From: Thalassococcus sp. S3
GTDB taxonomy: Bacteria; Pseudomonadota; Alphaproteobacteria; Rhodobacterales; Rhodobacteraceae
Direction: 5' to 3'
Length of the DNA stretch: 64,000 nucleotides
NCBI RefSeq assembly: GCF_004216475.1
Contig: NZ_CP022303.1
Coordinates: forward strand, 1,426,001-1,490,000
The notes beneath the pieces are model-generated. The model made no database searches and had not been told where the DNA came from. It worked only from the letters and a program-made list of their open reading frames with translations. Below are positions 9,249-17,770 of this stretch, one piece after another (the stretch's first letter is position 1; each line of letters begins with the position of its first letter). Both the position numbers and the translations under genes were made by a program.

Positions 9249-11213
9249 TCAGGCTGCGAAGCAGGAACATCCAAGGGCACCCCAGAAAGACGTTTTCGCG
9301 TCCTCCCGGATCGGGAGCGGCGTGGTCCAGGCAATCTGGTGATCATGCCCGTGAAGTCCGCATCCATTGGCGCATCCATCATGACAGGCCCGCGCAAACT
9401 GTGTTTCCGGCTGCAAAGCGGCCGTTCGTTCTGCCGGGCTTGGCAATGCATTGACCGGACTCCAGTCAGGGGAGGCCGGAGGCATCTGCGGATCAAAGTC
9501 CGCATAGTCGCCCGCGCCGTAGACGATCTTTCCGCCGACAATGGTCAGAACCGAAGACAATTGCCGGATCTCCTCGGCCGGGACCGACAGATAGTCTGCC
9601 GAGAGCACGGCAAGATCCGCGTATTGGCCGCGCGCGAGCGTGCCCTTTACGTCCTGCTCTCCCGAGAACCATGCCGACCCGTGCGTATAGAGGCGTAGTG
9701 CCGTTTGCCGGTCCAACGTCTGCGCTTCTGGATAAAGCCGCAAACCGCCCAGCGTTCGGCCCGTCGTCAGCCAATAAAGCCCAACCCAGGGGTCATAAGA
9801 GGCCACGCGCGTTGCATCCGTGCCCAGCCCGACGGGCAGATCCATGTCCAGCATCCGCGCGACGGGCGGGGTGGCTTCGGCGGCCCGCGCGCCATAGCGG
9901 TCGGCAAAATATTCACCCTGAAAGGCCATGCGATGCTGAACGGCAATCCCGCCGCCCAGGGCCTTGACCCGCTCGATATTGCGCGGACTGATCGTTTCGG
10001 CGTGATCAATGATGAACCGCGTCTCAAACGGACTACGCCCGTTCACCCTTTCGAACACCGTCAGGAAGCGGTCGATGGTTTCGTCGTAGGTGGCGTGGAT
10101 GCGGAACGGCCAGGCATTCGTGGCCAGCATTTCGACAATGGGCTCCAGCTCACTCTCCATCGTGGGGGCGGGATCCGGGCGCGGCTCGAGGAAGTTCTCG
10201 AAATCCGCCGCTGACCATGTCAGGTTTTCGCCCGCGCCGTTCATGCGCAGCATCGCGTCACCCGCTCCGGGTTCGGTCATCCCCAGCCAGCGTTCATAAT
10301 CGCTCAGCTCTTCACCGGGGGTCTGGGCAAAGAGATTGTAGGCGATGCGCACCGTGAGCTGATCATCCTCATGCAGCCGCTGGATGACGTCGTAGTCATC
10401 GGGGAAATTCTGCCCCCCGCCACCGGCATCGATGACCGAGGTGATGCCCAGCCGGTTCATCTCGCGCATATAGTGACGGGTGGAGTTGATCTGATCCTCG
10501 ACAGGCAGGCGTGGCCCCTGCGTAAGCGTGGAATAGAGAATGAAGGCCGAAGGGGTTGCGAGCAGCAGTCCCGTGGGCTCTCCGTTCGGGCCGCGCTCGA
10601 TCGTGCCGCCCGGCGGGTTCGGAGTATCGCGATCAATGCCCAAAGCGCGCAGGGCCGCGCCGTTCAAAAGGGCCCGCCCGTAAAGATGCAGGATAAAGAC
10701 CGGGGTTTCCGGTGCCGCCGCGTTGATCTCCTCCAACGTTGGCATGCGCCGTTCGGCAAACTGAAATTCCGACCAGCCGCCGACCACCCTTACCCATTGC
10801 GGCGCGGGGGTCCGGTCGGCCTGTTCGCGAAGCATGCGCAGCGCGTCCGCCAGCGACGGCACGTTTTCCCACCGCAATTCCATATTGTAGTTCAGCCCGC
10901 CGCGGATCAGGTGGGTATGACTGTCATTCAGCCCCGGGATCACGCGCCGTCCGGCGAGGTCAATCACGACCGTCTCATCGCCGGCCCGTGCCATGATGTC
11001 GGCGTCGATGCCGATATCGTCGACCACACCTTCGCGGATCAGGATGGCCTGAGCATCCGGCTGACCCGGATCAAGGGTGGTGATACGGCCATTGTGCAAA
11101 ATCAGGTCTTGGCGACTGGTCATGGTCTGGCTCCGTGCAAGGCGGGGTCCGAGGGCGGAAAGGGTGGCGCCGGCGGCGGCACCCCGAATGAACGTGCGAC
11201 GGCGGATCGGCAT
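9249..11213 (-). CDS. Tat-exported amidohydrolase family 3 (YtcJ-like)
   Basis: The protein is 654 residues. It opens with a twin-arginine signal (RRRTFIRG at residues 4-11, then a hydrophobic stretch and a LARSQ cleavage region), so it is probably exported folded to the periplasm. The mature part is a metal-dependent amidohydrolase: an N-terminal beta-sandwich (LILHNGRITTLDPG), the DSHTHL metal motif of the TIM barrel, and a GTDATRVASYDPW late motif. The last 50 residues form an unusual Cys/His-rich tail (CHDGCANGCGLHGHDH ... LGCSCFAA). The substrate is unknown. The downstream end of the YcaC-like gene is 32 bases upstream, so the two are probably co-transcribed. Confidence 0.88.
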   Translation of the reverse strand: MPIRRRTFIRGAAAGATLSALGPRLARSQTMTSRQDLILHNGRITTLDPGQPDAQAILIREGVVDDIGIDADIMARAGDETVVIDLAGRRVIPGLNDSHTHLIRGGLNYNMELRWENVPSLADALRMLREQADRTPAPQWVRVVGGWSEFQFAERRMPTLEEINAAAPETPVFILHLYGRALLNGAALRALGIDRDTPNPPGGTIERGPNGEPTGLLLATPSAFILYSTLTQGPRLPVEDQINSTRHYMREMNRLGITSVIDAGGGGQNFPDDYDVIQRLHEDDQLTVRIAYNLFAQTPGEELSDYERWLGMTEPGAGDAMLRMNGAGENLTWSAADFENFLEPRPDPAPTMESELEPIVEMLATNAWPFRIHATYDETIDRFLTVFERVNGRSPFETRFIIDHAETISPRNIERVKALGGGIAVQHRMAFQGEYFADRYGARAAEATPPVARMLDMDLPVGLGTDATRVASYDPWVGLYWLTTGRTLGGLRLYPEAQTLDRQTALRLYTHGSAWFSGEQDVKGTLARGQYADLAVLSADYLSVPAEEIRQLSSVLTIVGGKIVYGAGDYADFDPQMPPASPDWSPVNALPSPAERTAALQPETQFARACHDGCANGCGLHGHDHQIAWTTPLPIREDAKTSFWGALGCSCFAA

Positions 11214-11245
11214 GCTATGCCTCCGTTTATGTGGAACGGGATGCT

Positions 11246-11953
11246 TTATTGTGCGGCGACAGGGTCGGATGCCGCCGGAACGGGGTCCAGCACCTCGCCT
11301 CCCGTCGCGCGCGGCGGGGCCTTGTGCACGTGGGTATAGGCATAATCGATACCCATGCCGTATCCTCCGGCATGCTCCTGAAAGAGCGCCATCAAATCGT
11401 CATAGGTGTCGCGCCGGGCCCAGTCGCGCTGCCATTCCAGCACCGTCTGCAAGGTCGTCATCGGAACCACGCCAGCCTGCACCATGCGTTGCATCGCGTA
11501 GTCATGGGCCGCGACCGACGTGCCCCCTGACGCATCCGCGAGCATGAACAGGTCGTACCCGCCCTCTGCCATGGCTGAAAACGCAAAGCTGTTGTTGCAG
11601 ACCTCGGTCCAGAGGCCGGAGACGAGAACCTTCTTGCGCTCGGGCCCCGCTTCGGCCAGCGCATCGCGGACTTTCTGATCGTCCCAGGAATTCATGGATG
11701 TCCGTTCCAGGATCGGATGATCCGGGAAAACGGTCAGGAGTTCGGGGTAGACGTATCCGGAAAAAGCTTGGGTTTCGACCGTCGTGATCGTTGTGGGGAT
11801 ACCGAAAAGCTTTGCAGCTTTTGCGAGTAAAACCACATTGTTTTTTAAGGTTTGTATGTCGATGGACGAAACACTGAAGGCCATCTGCGGCTGATGGTCG
11901 ATGAAAATCAGCTGGCAGTTTTCGGGGGTGAGAAGATCAGGGGCTTTGGTCAT
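11246..11953 (-). CDS. Isochorismatase-fold hydrolase (YcaC-like)
   Basis: This 235-residue protein starts at the ATG at 11953, which has a GGGAG site just upstream; the longer in-frame start at 12025 lacks one. It is a cysteine-hydrolase-fold protein. The nucleophile Cys119 lies in GLWTEVC and Asp19 in IDHQPQM. In E. coli YcaC the triad is Asp19-Lys84-Cys118. Here position 84 is Arg (LERTSMNSW), which is odd for a classical triad. The true substrate is unknown for most of this family. It precedes the Tat amidohydrolase in one likely operon and is divergent from the HxlR regulator. Confidence 0.85.
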   Translation of the reverse strand: MTKAPDLLTPENCQLIFIDHQPQMAFSVSSIDIQTLKNNVVLLAKAAKLFGIPTTITTVETQAFSGYVYPELLTVFPDHPILERTSMNSWDDQKVRDALAEAGPERKKVLVSGLWTEVCNNSFAFSAMAEGGYDLFMLADASGGTSVAAHDYAMQRMVQAGVVPMTTLQTVLEWQRDWARRDTYDDLMALFQEHAGGYGMGIDYAYTHVHKAPPRATGGEVLDPVPAASDPVAAQ

Positions 11954-12098
11954 GGGCTCTCCCAATGTGCAAGTCAGGTTGAAGCAAAAAACCACGCTGT
12001 GATGTCGTGCTTGACGCCGGGTCATAATGTCTTGACGCAGATGGGTGTGCTGGGATCAGGTGTGAAGTAGGTACTATTTGGTAAGTAAGGCACTGACG
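11954..12098. promoter_or_regulatory. Divergent promoter region, YcaC-like hydrolase versus HxlR regulator
   Basis: These 145 bases separate two divergent genes and must contain both promoters. A small dyad, TACT at 12072-12075 and AGTA at 12084-12087 in a locally A+T-rich patch, lies just before the regulator start and is the only operator candidate I see. The arms are only four bases, so this is weak evidence. Confidence 0.3.
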
Positions 12099-12431
12099 AT
12101 GACCAAAACGTCGGGAAATGATGACTTTCGCCTGCCTCGGGGATGCCCGCTCGACAAAGTTCTGAGATTGCTGGCCGGGGACTGGACATCGCATATCCTC
12201 TGGGTGCTCAGCCGCAATGGGCCCACCCGCCACGGCGAACTGCGCCGCCTTGTCGAAGGCATCTCGTCCAAGGTGCTCACGGATCGTCTGCGCATGCTGG
12301 AAACCGAAGGCATCGTATTCCGGGAATACGAGCCGACGATACCGCCAAAGGTCACCTATGGCCTGACGGAGCGCGGGCAAAAGCTCGATACCGCCCTGAA
12401 GAGCATAGAAGGCGTGGCAAGACTCTTCTGA
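12099..12431 (+). CDS. HxlR-family winged-helix transcriptional regulator
   Basis: The protein is 110 residues from the ATG at 12099, with AAGG eight bases upstream. A TTG seven codons earlier is also in frame. The sequence has the HxlR signature: a CPLDKVLRLLAGDWTSHIL opening helix with the conserved Cys and Trp, the recognition region RLVEGISSKVLTDRLRML, and the wing region VTYGLTERG. HxlR proteins are small dimeric regulators, often sensing electrophiles or redox state through that Cys. Its divergent position makes the YcaC-like/amidohydrolase operon the likely target. Confidence 0.88.
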   Translation: MTKTSGNDDFRLPRGCPLDKVLRLLAGDWTSHILWVLSRNGPTRHGELRRLVEGISSKVLTDRLRMLETEGIVFREYEPTIPPKVTYGLTERGQKLDTALKSIEGVARLF

Positions 12432-12529
12432 CAACGAACAGGCTTATTTGCTTGGCCAAGCCATCGGTCACACTGGGTGAGTTTCAGGGCGATCCCGCCG
12501 ATTTGCAGGTAGTTCGGTGCGTGGGACCG

Positions 12530-12991
12530 CTAAAGCGTCAGCGTTGCCTTTTCGTAGGCAACAAGATGGTCGATCCGGTTGATGAAGGCGTTGGCCCTTG
12601 CAACAGGATCACTAAAATACTGATCGGGGCCGAGCATTTTGCGCGCATTCAGATCGGAGCGGCTCAGCAGATCGAATGTGACATGCTCGATCCTGCAGGC
12701 CCACTTTCGGTCATACTGCGCAGCCCATCCCGCCATGTGATGTTCAAGCAGGGCACGCCGCGCGGAATAGCCGTGGTAGTCAAATGCGACTGCCCCGTCC
12801 GTGACGAAGATATGATTGCCTGCAAAGCCGTCTTTGGGAACGATCCGCTCGGCATAGAACCCGTCAAGCGGTGGGCGCGCCAGGTAAACACCGGCGAGGA
12901 TGTGACACGCCCCATACCCGAAAAAGATGCGATCGGGCAAAGCCCACCGGCGCTTTGGGTCCGTCTTGATCCCGGGTTTCAGTCGGTACAT
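12530..12991 (-). CDS. Conserved hypothetical protein, partner of DUF2855
   Basis: I do not recognise a characterised family. The protein is 153 residues from the ATG at 12991; the frame extends to a TTG at 13033 just after the DUF2855 stop. It is rich in aromatic and His residues (RIFFGYGACHILAGVYL; EHHMAGWAAQYDRKW), has no signal peptide or membrane helix, and looks like a small soluble enzyme or fold partner. It follows DUF2855 closely and is probably co-transcribed with it, which suggests a shared job. The function remains unknown. Confidence 0.7.
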   Translation of the reverse strand: MYRLKPGIKTDPKRRWALPDRIFFGYGACHILAGVYLARPPLDGFYAERIVPKDGFAGNHIFVTDGAVAFDYHGYSARRALLEHHMAGWAAQYDRKWACRIEHVTFDLLSRSDLNARKMLGPDQYFSDPVARANAFINRIDHLVAYEKATLTL

Positions 12992-13042
12992 GCTTGGTTG
13001 CGTCCTGTCGCGGTGCGTGGGCACTTGCACCAAAGGCGCCAG

Positions 13043-14134
13043 CTAGACTTGCAACAACACGCCGTCGGCGGGGTCGATGCTGCCGGCGAGCATGTCGCGG
13101 TATGCCGCCATCACGGCATCCGGTCCCGAGGCCTCTCGCAGATTGACCCATCCTGCGGCCCAGTCCAGAAAGTCGGCCGTGGCCTTGCCCAGGCGCGACT
13201 GAAAGCCCGCATTACCCCATTCCTTCAGCCGCTCCTGAGCGTAAGATGGGGCAAAGAAGAACTCCGGCCGGGGGCCGGGCAGGCCATCGACACGCAGCTC
13301 CCGCTCCTGCCAATGGGTCAGGCCGACACGACAGCTGTTTTTCAGCGCGTCGCCGTAATGTTCATGCACTGCACGCAGCAGATCCCCGTTGCCGGCCATA
13401 TCGACAAATGCGGCGGGCGCGACCGCCAGATCCGACACAGCATCATAGCTGACAACCCTGTCATAAATCCCAAGGCTCTCGACAAACGCCATGTTACTTG
13501 GGCTTGTCAGCCCTACGATCTCCGCACCGTCGCTTTTGTCCTGGGCCAGGAGGAAGGCCAGCCCGATGGCCGTCTTGCTGGAGGCGCTGGACAAAAGCAC
13601 CGCGTTCGCGCCGAAGCAGGCCTCGCGGCGGTGCAAATCGTCCAGCAGGAACGAGGTCGTAAAAAGCGGTCGGAAAAGACTGATCAGACCTTCCCGTTCG
13701 GGCGCGTATGAAGGATCGGCACCCGTTACACTGTATTGATTGTAGATAGGGGACATCGGCTGACGATGGGGGACCTGATCCATAAAGCCATGAGGCTTGA
13801 TCTGGCCCGGTTCAACCATCACGTGCGTTGACATCGGAAAGTAGCCGTAGACGCGCGTCCCCACCTCAACCCCCGGTGCGCTTGAGGCAACGACGTCTGC
13901 AAAGCCCCAGACAGGGATGCGGCCAAACCCCTCTCGCTCTGTCGGGAAGAAGTTCCAATAGCCCAGCTGATCGGCGGCAACCGCGTAAGTGATGTTGTTG
14001 GCCGTCAACGCGAAATGACCGATTTTCAGAAGGGCCTGCCCGTCTGGCGGAGTGTCGGGGAAGGTGCTTTCGACGAAAGCGGCATCGTCGAGTTGTGCAC
14101 GATTAACGATCAGATCTTTCCCAGTGACGGACAT
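13043..14134 (-). CDS. DUF2855 family protein (MDR/zinc-free oxidoreductase-like)
   Basis: This 363-residue protein matches my memory of DUF2855. An N-terminal GroES-like beta-rich part contains VWGFADVVAS and GTRVYGYFPM, and a Rossmann-like region contains AVLLSSASSKTAIGLAFLLAQ and EIVGLTSPSNMAFVESLG. This resembles medium-chain dehydrogenase/reductases, but I see no zinc ligands. The catalytic activity is undescribed. The small unknown gene at 12530 is directly downstream, and ribosomal protein L28 is divergent upstream. Confidence 0.8.
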   Translation of the reverse strand: MSVTGKDLIVNRAQLDDAAFVESTFPDTPPDGQALLKIGHFALTANNITYAVAADQLGYWNFFPTEREGFGRIPVWGFADVVASSAPGVEVGTRVYGYFPMSTHVMVEPGQIKPHGFMDQVPHRQPMSPIYNQYSVTGADPSYAPEREGLISLFRPLFTTSFLLDDLHRREACFGANAVLLSSASSKTAIGLAFLLAQDKSDGAEIVGLTSPSNMAFVESLGIYDRVVSYDAVSDLAVAPAAFVDMAGNGDLLRAVHEHYGDALKNSCRVGLTHWQERELRVDGLPGPRPEFFFAPSYAQERLKEWGNAGFQSRLGKATADFLDWAAGWVNLREASGPDAVMAAYRDMLAGSIDPADGVLLQV

Positions 14135-14358
14135 GTGGCTCCTCCCATTGATCCATGGTCAGATTGGCCGGATGAAGGGAGCACGGCAAACACAACGCCA
14201 CGTCTCGGAACGCGGGTTTCCCGCTTGACCCATCTCGCGATTCCCCCTAAAGCCACCCAACACGTTTTCGGGCGCAGCCAATGGCGGCGCCCTTGCTCAT
14301 TTGGCAGTCGGGTGTGGAGACAGACCTTACTCTTGCCACCAGTACAAAGGATACCCTC

Positions 14359-14646
14359 ATGTCGCGCCGTTGCGAACTGACCGGAAAAGGGCCGATGACT
14401 GGCAACAATGTCAGCCACGCCAACAACAAAACCAAGCGTCGGTTTCTGCCGAACCTGAACGACGTTACGCTTCAATCCGAAACACTGGGACGTGGCATCA
14501 AGCTGCGCATCTCGGCCGCGGCCCTGCGCAGCGTAGATCATCGCGGCGGTCTTGACGCTTACCTGGCCAAAGCCAAGGATGACGAGCTGTCGCCCAACGC
14601 GCTGAAAGTGAAAAAAGAGATCGCCAAGGCGCAAGCCTCCGCCTGA
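14359..14646 (+). CDS. rpmB: 50S ribosomal protein L28
   Basis: The protein is 95 residues, matching the alphaproteobacterial L28 length. It begins [20 protein letters not shown] and contains RRFLPNL and [16 protein letters not shown], which are diagnostic. It is a structural protein of the large ribosomal subunit. The ATG at 14359 is preceded by AAGGAT. An in-frame extension to 14281 exists but would lengthen a very conserved N-terminus. A strong intrinsic terminator follows 24 bases after the stop, so it is transcribed on its own. Confidence 0.97.
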   Translation: MSRRCELTGKGPMTGNNVSHANNKTKRRFLPNLNDVTLQSETLGRGIKLRISAAALRSVDHRGGLDAYLAKAKDDELSPNALKVKKEIAKAQASA

Positions 14647-14670
14647 TCTCTGCCACGCTTTTGCAAATCC

Positions 14671-14706
14671 GGCCTCGCTGATCTGAGCGGGGCCTTTTGC
14701 CTTTTA
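14671..14706 (+). terminator. Intrinsic terminator of rpmB
   Basis: The arms GGCCTCGCT and AGCGGGGCC pair through nine positions, one of them a T-G pair, around a GATCTG loop. TTTTGCCTTTTAT follows. The position directly after rpmB and the T-rich tail make this a convincing Rho-independent terminator. Confidence 0.85.
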
Positions 14707-14794
14707 TGTGACGTGTTTATCCCTACATCAAATCCCTGATGTGGCGCGCCAGCGCGCTGCGAAATGAACCACATTAACAGGGAGATGTCACAAA

Positions 14795-15262
14795 ATGCCT
14801 TTGAAAAAGATGCTCGCCACGGCCACCGCGACCCTTCTGGCCGTCCAGGCCTATGCAGAGGATATGACAGTTAGCATCGTCGATCCTTATGCGCGCGCGT
14901 CGACGGCGATGTCCGCCTCTGGCGCGGCCTTCATGGGAATTTCCAATACCGGGACCGAGGACGACCGCTTGATCGCCGCAACGTCTGACGTGTCCGAACG
15001 GGTCGAGCTGCACACCCATCTCGAAGATCCAAACGGCGTCATGCGGATGATCGAGGTCGAGGACGGCTTTTTCCTGCCCGCAGGTGAGACCCACATGCTG
15101 CAACGCGGTGGCGATCACATCATGTTCCTGGGCATAAAGGAACCGTTTGAACAGGGCGATATGATCGATGTCACGCTGACATTCGAAAAGGCCGGTCAGA
15201 TGAGTGTTCAGATCCCCGTCGATCTGGAGCGTCAGGACGGCCATGGCGGTCACGGCGGCTAG
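14795..15262 (+). CDS. Periplasmic copper chaperone PCu(A)C
   Basis: This 155-residue protein has a signal peptide (cleavage near AYAED, residues 20-23) and the PCuAC cupredoxin-like domain. The Cu(I)-binding His/Met set is visible as His73/His75 (HTHLEDP), Met85, His108 and Met110 (HIM). The C-terminus ends in a His/Gly-rich tail (DGHGGHGG), probably another metal-binding site. In related bacteria PCuAC delivers copper to the CuA or CuB site of cytochrome oxidase. The ATG is preceded by GGGAGA. No ScoI or oxidase gene is adjacent. Confidence 0.9.
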   Translation: MPLKKMLATATATLLAVQAYAEDMTVSIVDPYARASTAMSASGAAFMGISNTGTEDDRLIAATSDVSERVELHTHLEDPNGVMRMIEVEDGFFLPAGETHMLQRGGDHIMFLGIKEPFEQGDMIDVTLTFEKAGQMSVQIPVDLERQDGHGGHGG

Positions 15263-15356
15263 GACCAGACCGCAACACGCCTTGCGAACGAGACCTCTTT
15301 GGAGGTAACGGGTGTCCGGCGCCAGGGCTTTGCAAGAGGCTGAAACTGAAATGGGA

Positions 15357-15388
15357 CTCCCGCGATACCGCTCATGGTGACGCGGGAG
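15357..15388. other. Hairpin between PCuAC and cobB
   Basis: CTCCCGCG at 15357-15364 pairs with CGCGGGAG at 15381-15388 around a 16-base loop, between two convergent genes. There is no T-run on either side, so it may be a weak terminator or simply a structured spacer. Confidence 0.35.
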
Positions 15389-15428
15389 GCCTGCCAAATC
15401 AGCGGGTCAACAGAAAGAAGTCCCCGGG

Positions 15429-16130
15429 CTAAGAGGTGCGGTCGCTTAGGAGGTCATCCACCCAGGCCGGAACAATCTGGGTGGCGGGACCGGTGCGAAT
15501 TTCGGCAAAGGCGGATGTGACATCCGAGGTCTCGAGGTTCAGCTCCACTGTATAGGCCCTTGCTGCCTTCGCCTCGATCACGAACCCCGCGGCAGGGTAG
15601 ACCTGCCCGGATGTTCCGATCGCCGCAAAAAGCGTGGCCTCGGACAGATGGTCATAGATTTCATCCATCTGGTACGGGATTTCGCCAAACCAGACCACGT
15701 CTGGCCGCGCGGTGGCCTGATTGCAGGACGGGCAGGCCTCTCCGGTCGCCATCTCCTCTGGTGCGAGCCAGCGATGCCCGCACGCCGCGCACAGGGCCCC
15801 GCGAAGATGTCCATGCATATGGATCACGCCCTGGCTGCCTGCGCGTTCATGCAGATCGTCCACATTCTGGGTGACGAGCACCACATCGCCTTGATAGGCT
15901 TGCATGAGGCGGGCCAGCGCTTCATGAGCCGCGTTTGGCCTTGCCTTGGCGGCCTCCCGTCGACGCATGTTATAAAAGGCCTGAACAAGGCCGGGATCGC
16001 GTGCGAAGGCTTCGGGCGTGGCGACATCCTCGATGCGATGTCTGCTCCACAAGCCGTCTTCGTCCCGAAACGTGTCAAGACCGCTTTCCGCAGAGATGCC
16101 GGCACCGGTCAGTATGACGATCTTTTCCAT
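15429..16130 (-). CDS. cobB: NAD-dependent protein deacylase, sirtuin CobB
   Basis: The 233-residue protein is a class III bacterial sirtuin. It has GAGISAESGL for NAD binding (residues 9-18), TQNVDDLH, the catalytic His in HMHGHL, a zinc finger made of CAAC and CPSC, and GTSGQVYPAAG near the end. It removes acyl groups from lysines using NAD+. In many bacteria it activates acetyl- and propionyl-CoA synthetases, so the prpE gene in this window is a plausible substrate (inference). A strong AGGAGGGAG site precedes the ATG. It is divergent from the tyrosine phosphatase gene. Confidence 0.94.
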   Translation of the reverse strand: MEKIVILTGAGISAESGLDTFRDEDGLWSRHRIEDVATPEAFARDPGLVQAFYNMRRREAAKARPNAAHEALARLMQAYQGDVVLVTQNVDDLHERAGSQGVIHMHGHLRGALCAACGHRWLAPEEMATGEACPSCNQATARPDVVWFGEIPYQMDEIYDHLSEATLFAAIGTSGQVYPAAGFVIEAKAARAYTVELNLETSDVTSAFAEIRTGPATQIVPAWVDDLLSDRTS

Positions 16131-16148
16131 AGCGGCTCCCTCCTTTAT

Positions 16149-16167
16149 TCCTTTTTGACAAAAAGGA
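16149..16167. promoter_or_regulatory. 19-bp perfect palindrome between cobB and the tyrosine phosphatase
   Basis: TCCTTTTTG and CAAAAAGGA flank a single A in the 44-bp divergent spacer. One arm carries the AAAAGGA ribosome-binding site of the phosphatase. It may be an operator or an mRNA hairpin. Its closeness to both start codons makes it hard to tell these apart. Confidence 0.4.
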
Positions 16168-16174
16168 CAGCTCG

Positions 16175-16615
16175 ATGACCAGCCGTATTCTCTTTGTCTG
16201 CCTCGGCAATATCTGCCGCTCCCCCACGGCCGAGGCCGTGATGCGCCACCATCGCCCCGATCTTGAGATCGACAGCGCCGGGACCGGGGACTGGCATGTC
16301 GGCGCGCCGCCCTATGGTCCGATGCAGGAGGCCGCGGCGCGCCGCGGATATGACCTCTCGGCGCTGCGGGCCCGACACTTCACGCCTGCTGACTTCGACC
16401 TCTTCGATCTGATCGTGGTGATGGACGCGGAAAACCGGGCCGCGGTGGAGCGCCAACGGGCCAACGGGCAGGCCACGCCCGTGCGGCTCTTTACCGAATT
16501 CGCGCCGGCTGCGGGGATGGATCAGGTGCCCGACCCCTATTACACCCGTGATTTTGACGGAGCGCTCGATCTCATCGAAGAGGCGGCGCAAGGTCTGTCG
16601 CGGGCGCTCACTTAA
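16175..16615 (+). CDS. Low-molecular-weight protein-tyrosine phosphatase
   Basis: The protein is 146 residues. The CX5R(S) active site is CLGNICRS with Cys9 and Arg15, and the general-acid loop is the DPYY motif near the C-terminus (VPDPYYTRDFDGALD). This is the LMW-PTP fold, related to arsenate reductases, but the DPYY loop favours the phosphatase. It dephosphorylates tyrosines in the cytoplasm; a target is not evident, since no tyrosine kinase or polysaccharide gene is nearby. It is convergent with the LysR gene. Confidence 0.92.
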   Translation: MTSRILFVCLGNICRSPTAEAVMRHHRPDLEIDSAGTGDWHVGAPPYGPMQEAAARRGYDLSALRARHFTPADFDLFDLIVVMDAENRAAVERQRANGQATPVRLFTEFAPAAGMDQVPDPYYTRDFDGALDLIEEAAQGLSRALT

Positions 16616-16793
16616 GCATTTCCAAAACTCCTGATCGCAGTTGCGATATCTTGCCCGCACACTCTTGCGCGTCATGCGTTTTCTTTCTTTCTAAGAGACA
16701 ACGCCAGATTTAACCCTGAACTGACATATCCCTTTGCCTGACCCCCTCTTCCCAAATGCGAGGACGCCCACAAGGGCGGAGGAGCGGCTCCGT

Positions 16794-17759
16794 TCAGGGC
16801 TCGATCACCCGCAACTGACCGCTCAACCATGGCAAGCGCCCGACCGCCGGGTCGATCATCTGGCTCTGTACCAGGCGCCGGATCGTCTGCGCCACATCCC
16901 TTGGCACCCGGTCCGCCCAATCCGCAGCAGCAAAAAGCGATATCGTCCTCGAAAACCCACTGAAGGGCAGGGGATAGGCGCTGATCTCGTCATGAAATCT
17001 GGCCGCCCGCATATAACCGAGCGGTGTGGTCACGGCCCATCCGATGCGCCGGGCCACCATCGCCATCAGCGCCAGATGGCTGCCCACTTCGAAACGCTCC
17101 TCGAAACTCATCTTCTGACGTGCCAGATGCGCCTCGATCAGACGCCCGATCAATTGCTCCCGATCATAGCGCAAGAAGGGCCAGCCCTCCAAACACCCCA
17201 TGATATCAGTGCTGTCCGTGACCGCGTCCCGGGGAGCGACCAGAATGAAGGGATCGCGCACGAGCGGATATTCCACGATCCCGTCATGCACCTCTCCAGG
17301 GCTTGCGGCCACCGCGATATGCAGCTTTCGCTCCTGCATTGCCTGGCTGATCTCATGGCTGGCCGCCGTAATCAGCTTGAAGCGGCATTTCGTCAGGCTG
17401 TCGGCCAGGATCGTCACCAGCCGGGGCGTCAGGTCATTGTCGAAATCGTCGATGAGCCCGATCGACAGCGTGCTCAAATGCGTCAGGTCCATAACCGTCA
17501 ACTCGCTCTGGGCCAGCCTCAGTTCGCTCAGCACCGCCTCCGTGCGCTGCAGAAAGCCGCGCCCCGCTGGCGTCAGCCGCATGGGCCGCTTGCCGTGATC
17601 GACCAGATCCACTCCCAGCGCGCGCTCCAGATTGCGCAGCTGCTGGCTCACCGCGGGCTGGCTCAGCCCCGTCATCTCCGAAGCCTGCGCCACCGATCCA
17701 CTGCCCGCCAGCGCCTCGAACACCTCCAGACCCCGCAAGGTCACACCTTTCATCAACAT
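16794..17759 (-). CDS. LysR-family transcriptional regulator of the hpsN-like/cuyA-like operon (inferred)
   Basis: The 321-residue protein starts at the ATG at 17759, with GGAG upstream. The N-terminal winged helix reads GLEVFEALAGSGSVAQASEMTGLSQP with the AVSQQLRNLERALG recognition helix, and the substrate-binding domain fills residues 90-300. It is divergent from the hisD-like gene, and a perfect palindrome sits between them, the usual LysR arrangement. By position it should control hpsN-like, cuyA-like and perhaps the racemase, with a sulfonate as a possible coinducer. That role is inferred only. Confidence 0.9.
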   Translation of the reverse strand: MLMKGVTLRGLEVFEALAGSGSVAQASEMTGLSQPAVSQQLRNLERALGVDLVDHGKRPMRLTPAGRGFLQRTEAVLSELRLAQSELTVMDLTHLSTLSIGLIDDFDNDLTPRLVTILADSLTKCRFKLITAASHEISQAMQERKLHIAVAASPGEVHDGIVEYPLVRDPFILVAPRDAVTDSTDIMGCLEGWPFLRYDREQLIGRLIEAHLARQKMSFEERFEVGSHLALMAMVARRIGWAVTTPLGYMRAARFHDEISAYPLPFSGFSRTISLFAAADWADRVPRDVAQTIRRLVQSQMIDPAVGRLPWLSGQLRVIEP

Positions 17760-17770
17760 CTCTTGGCTCC

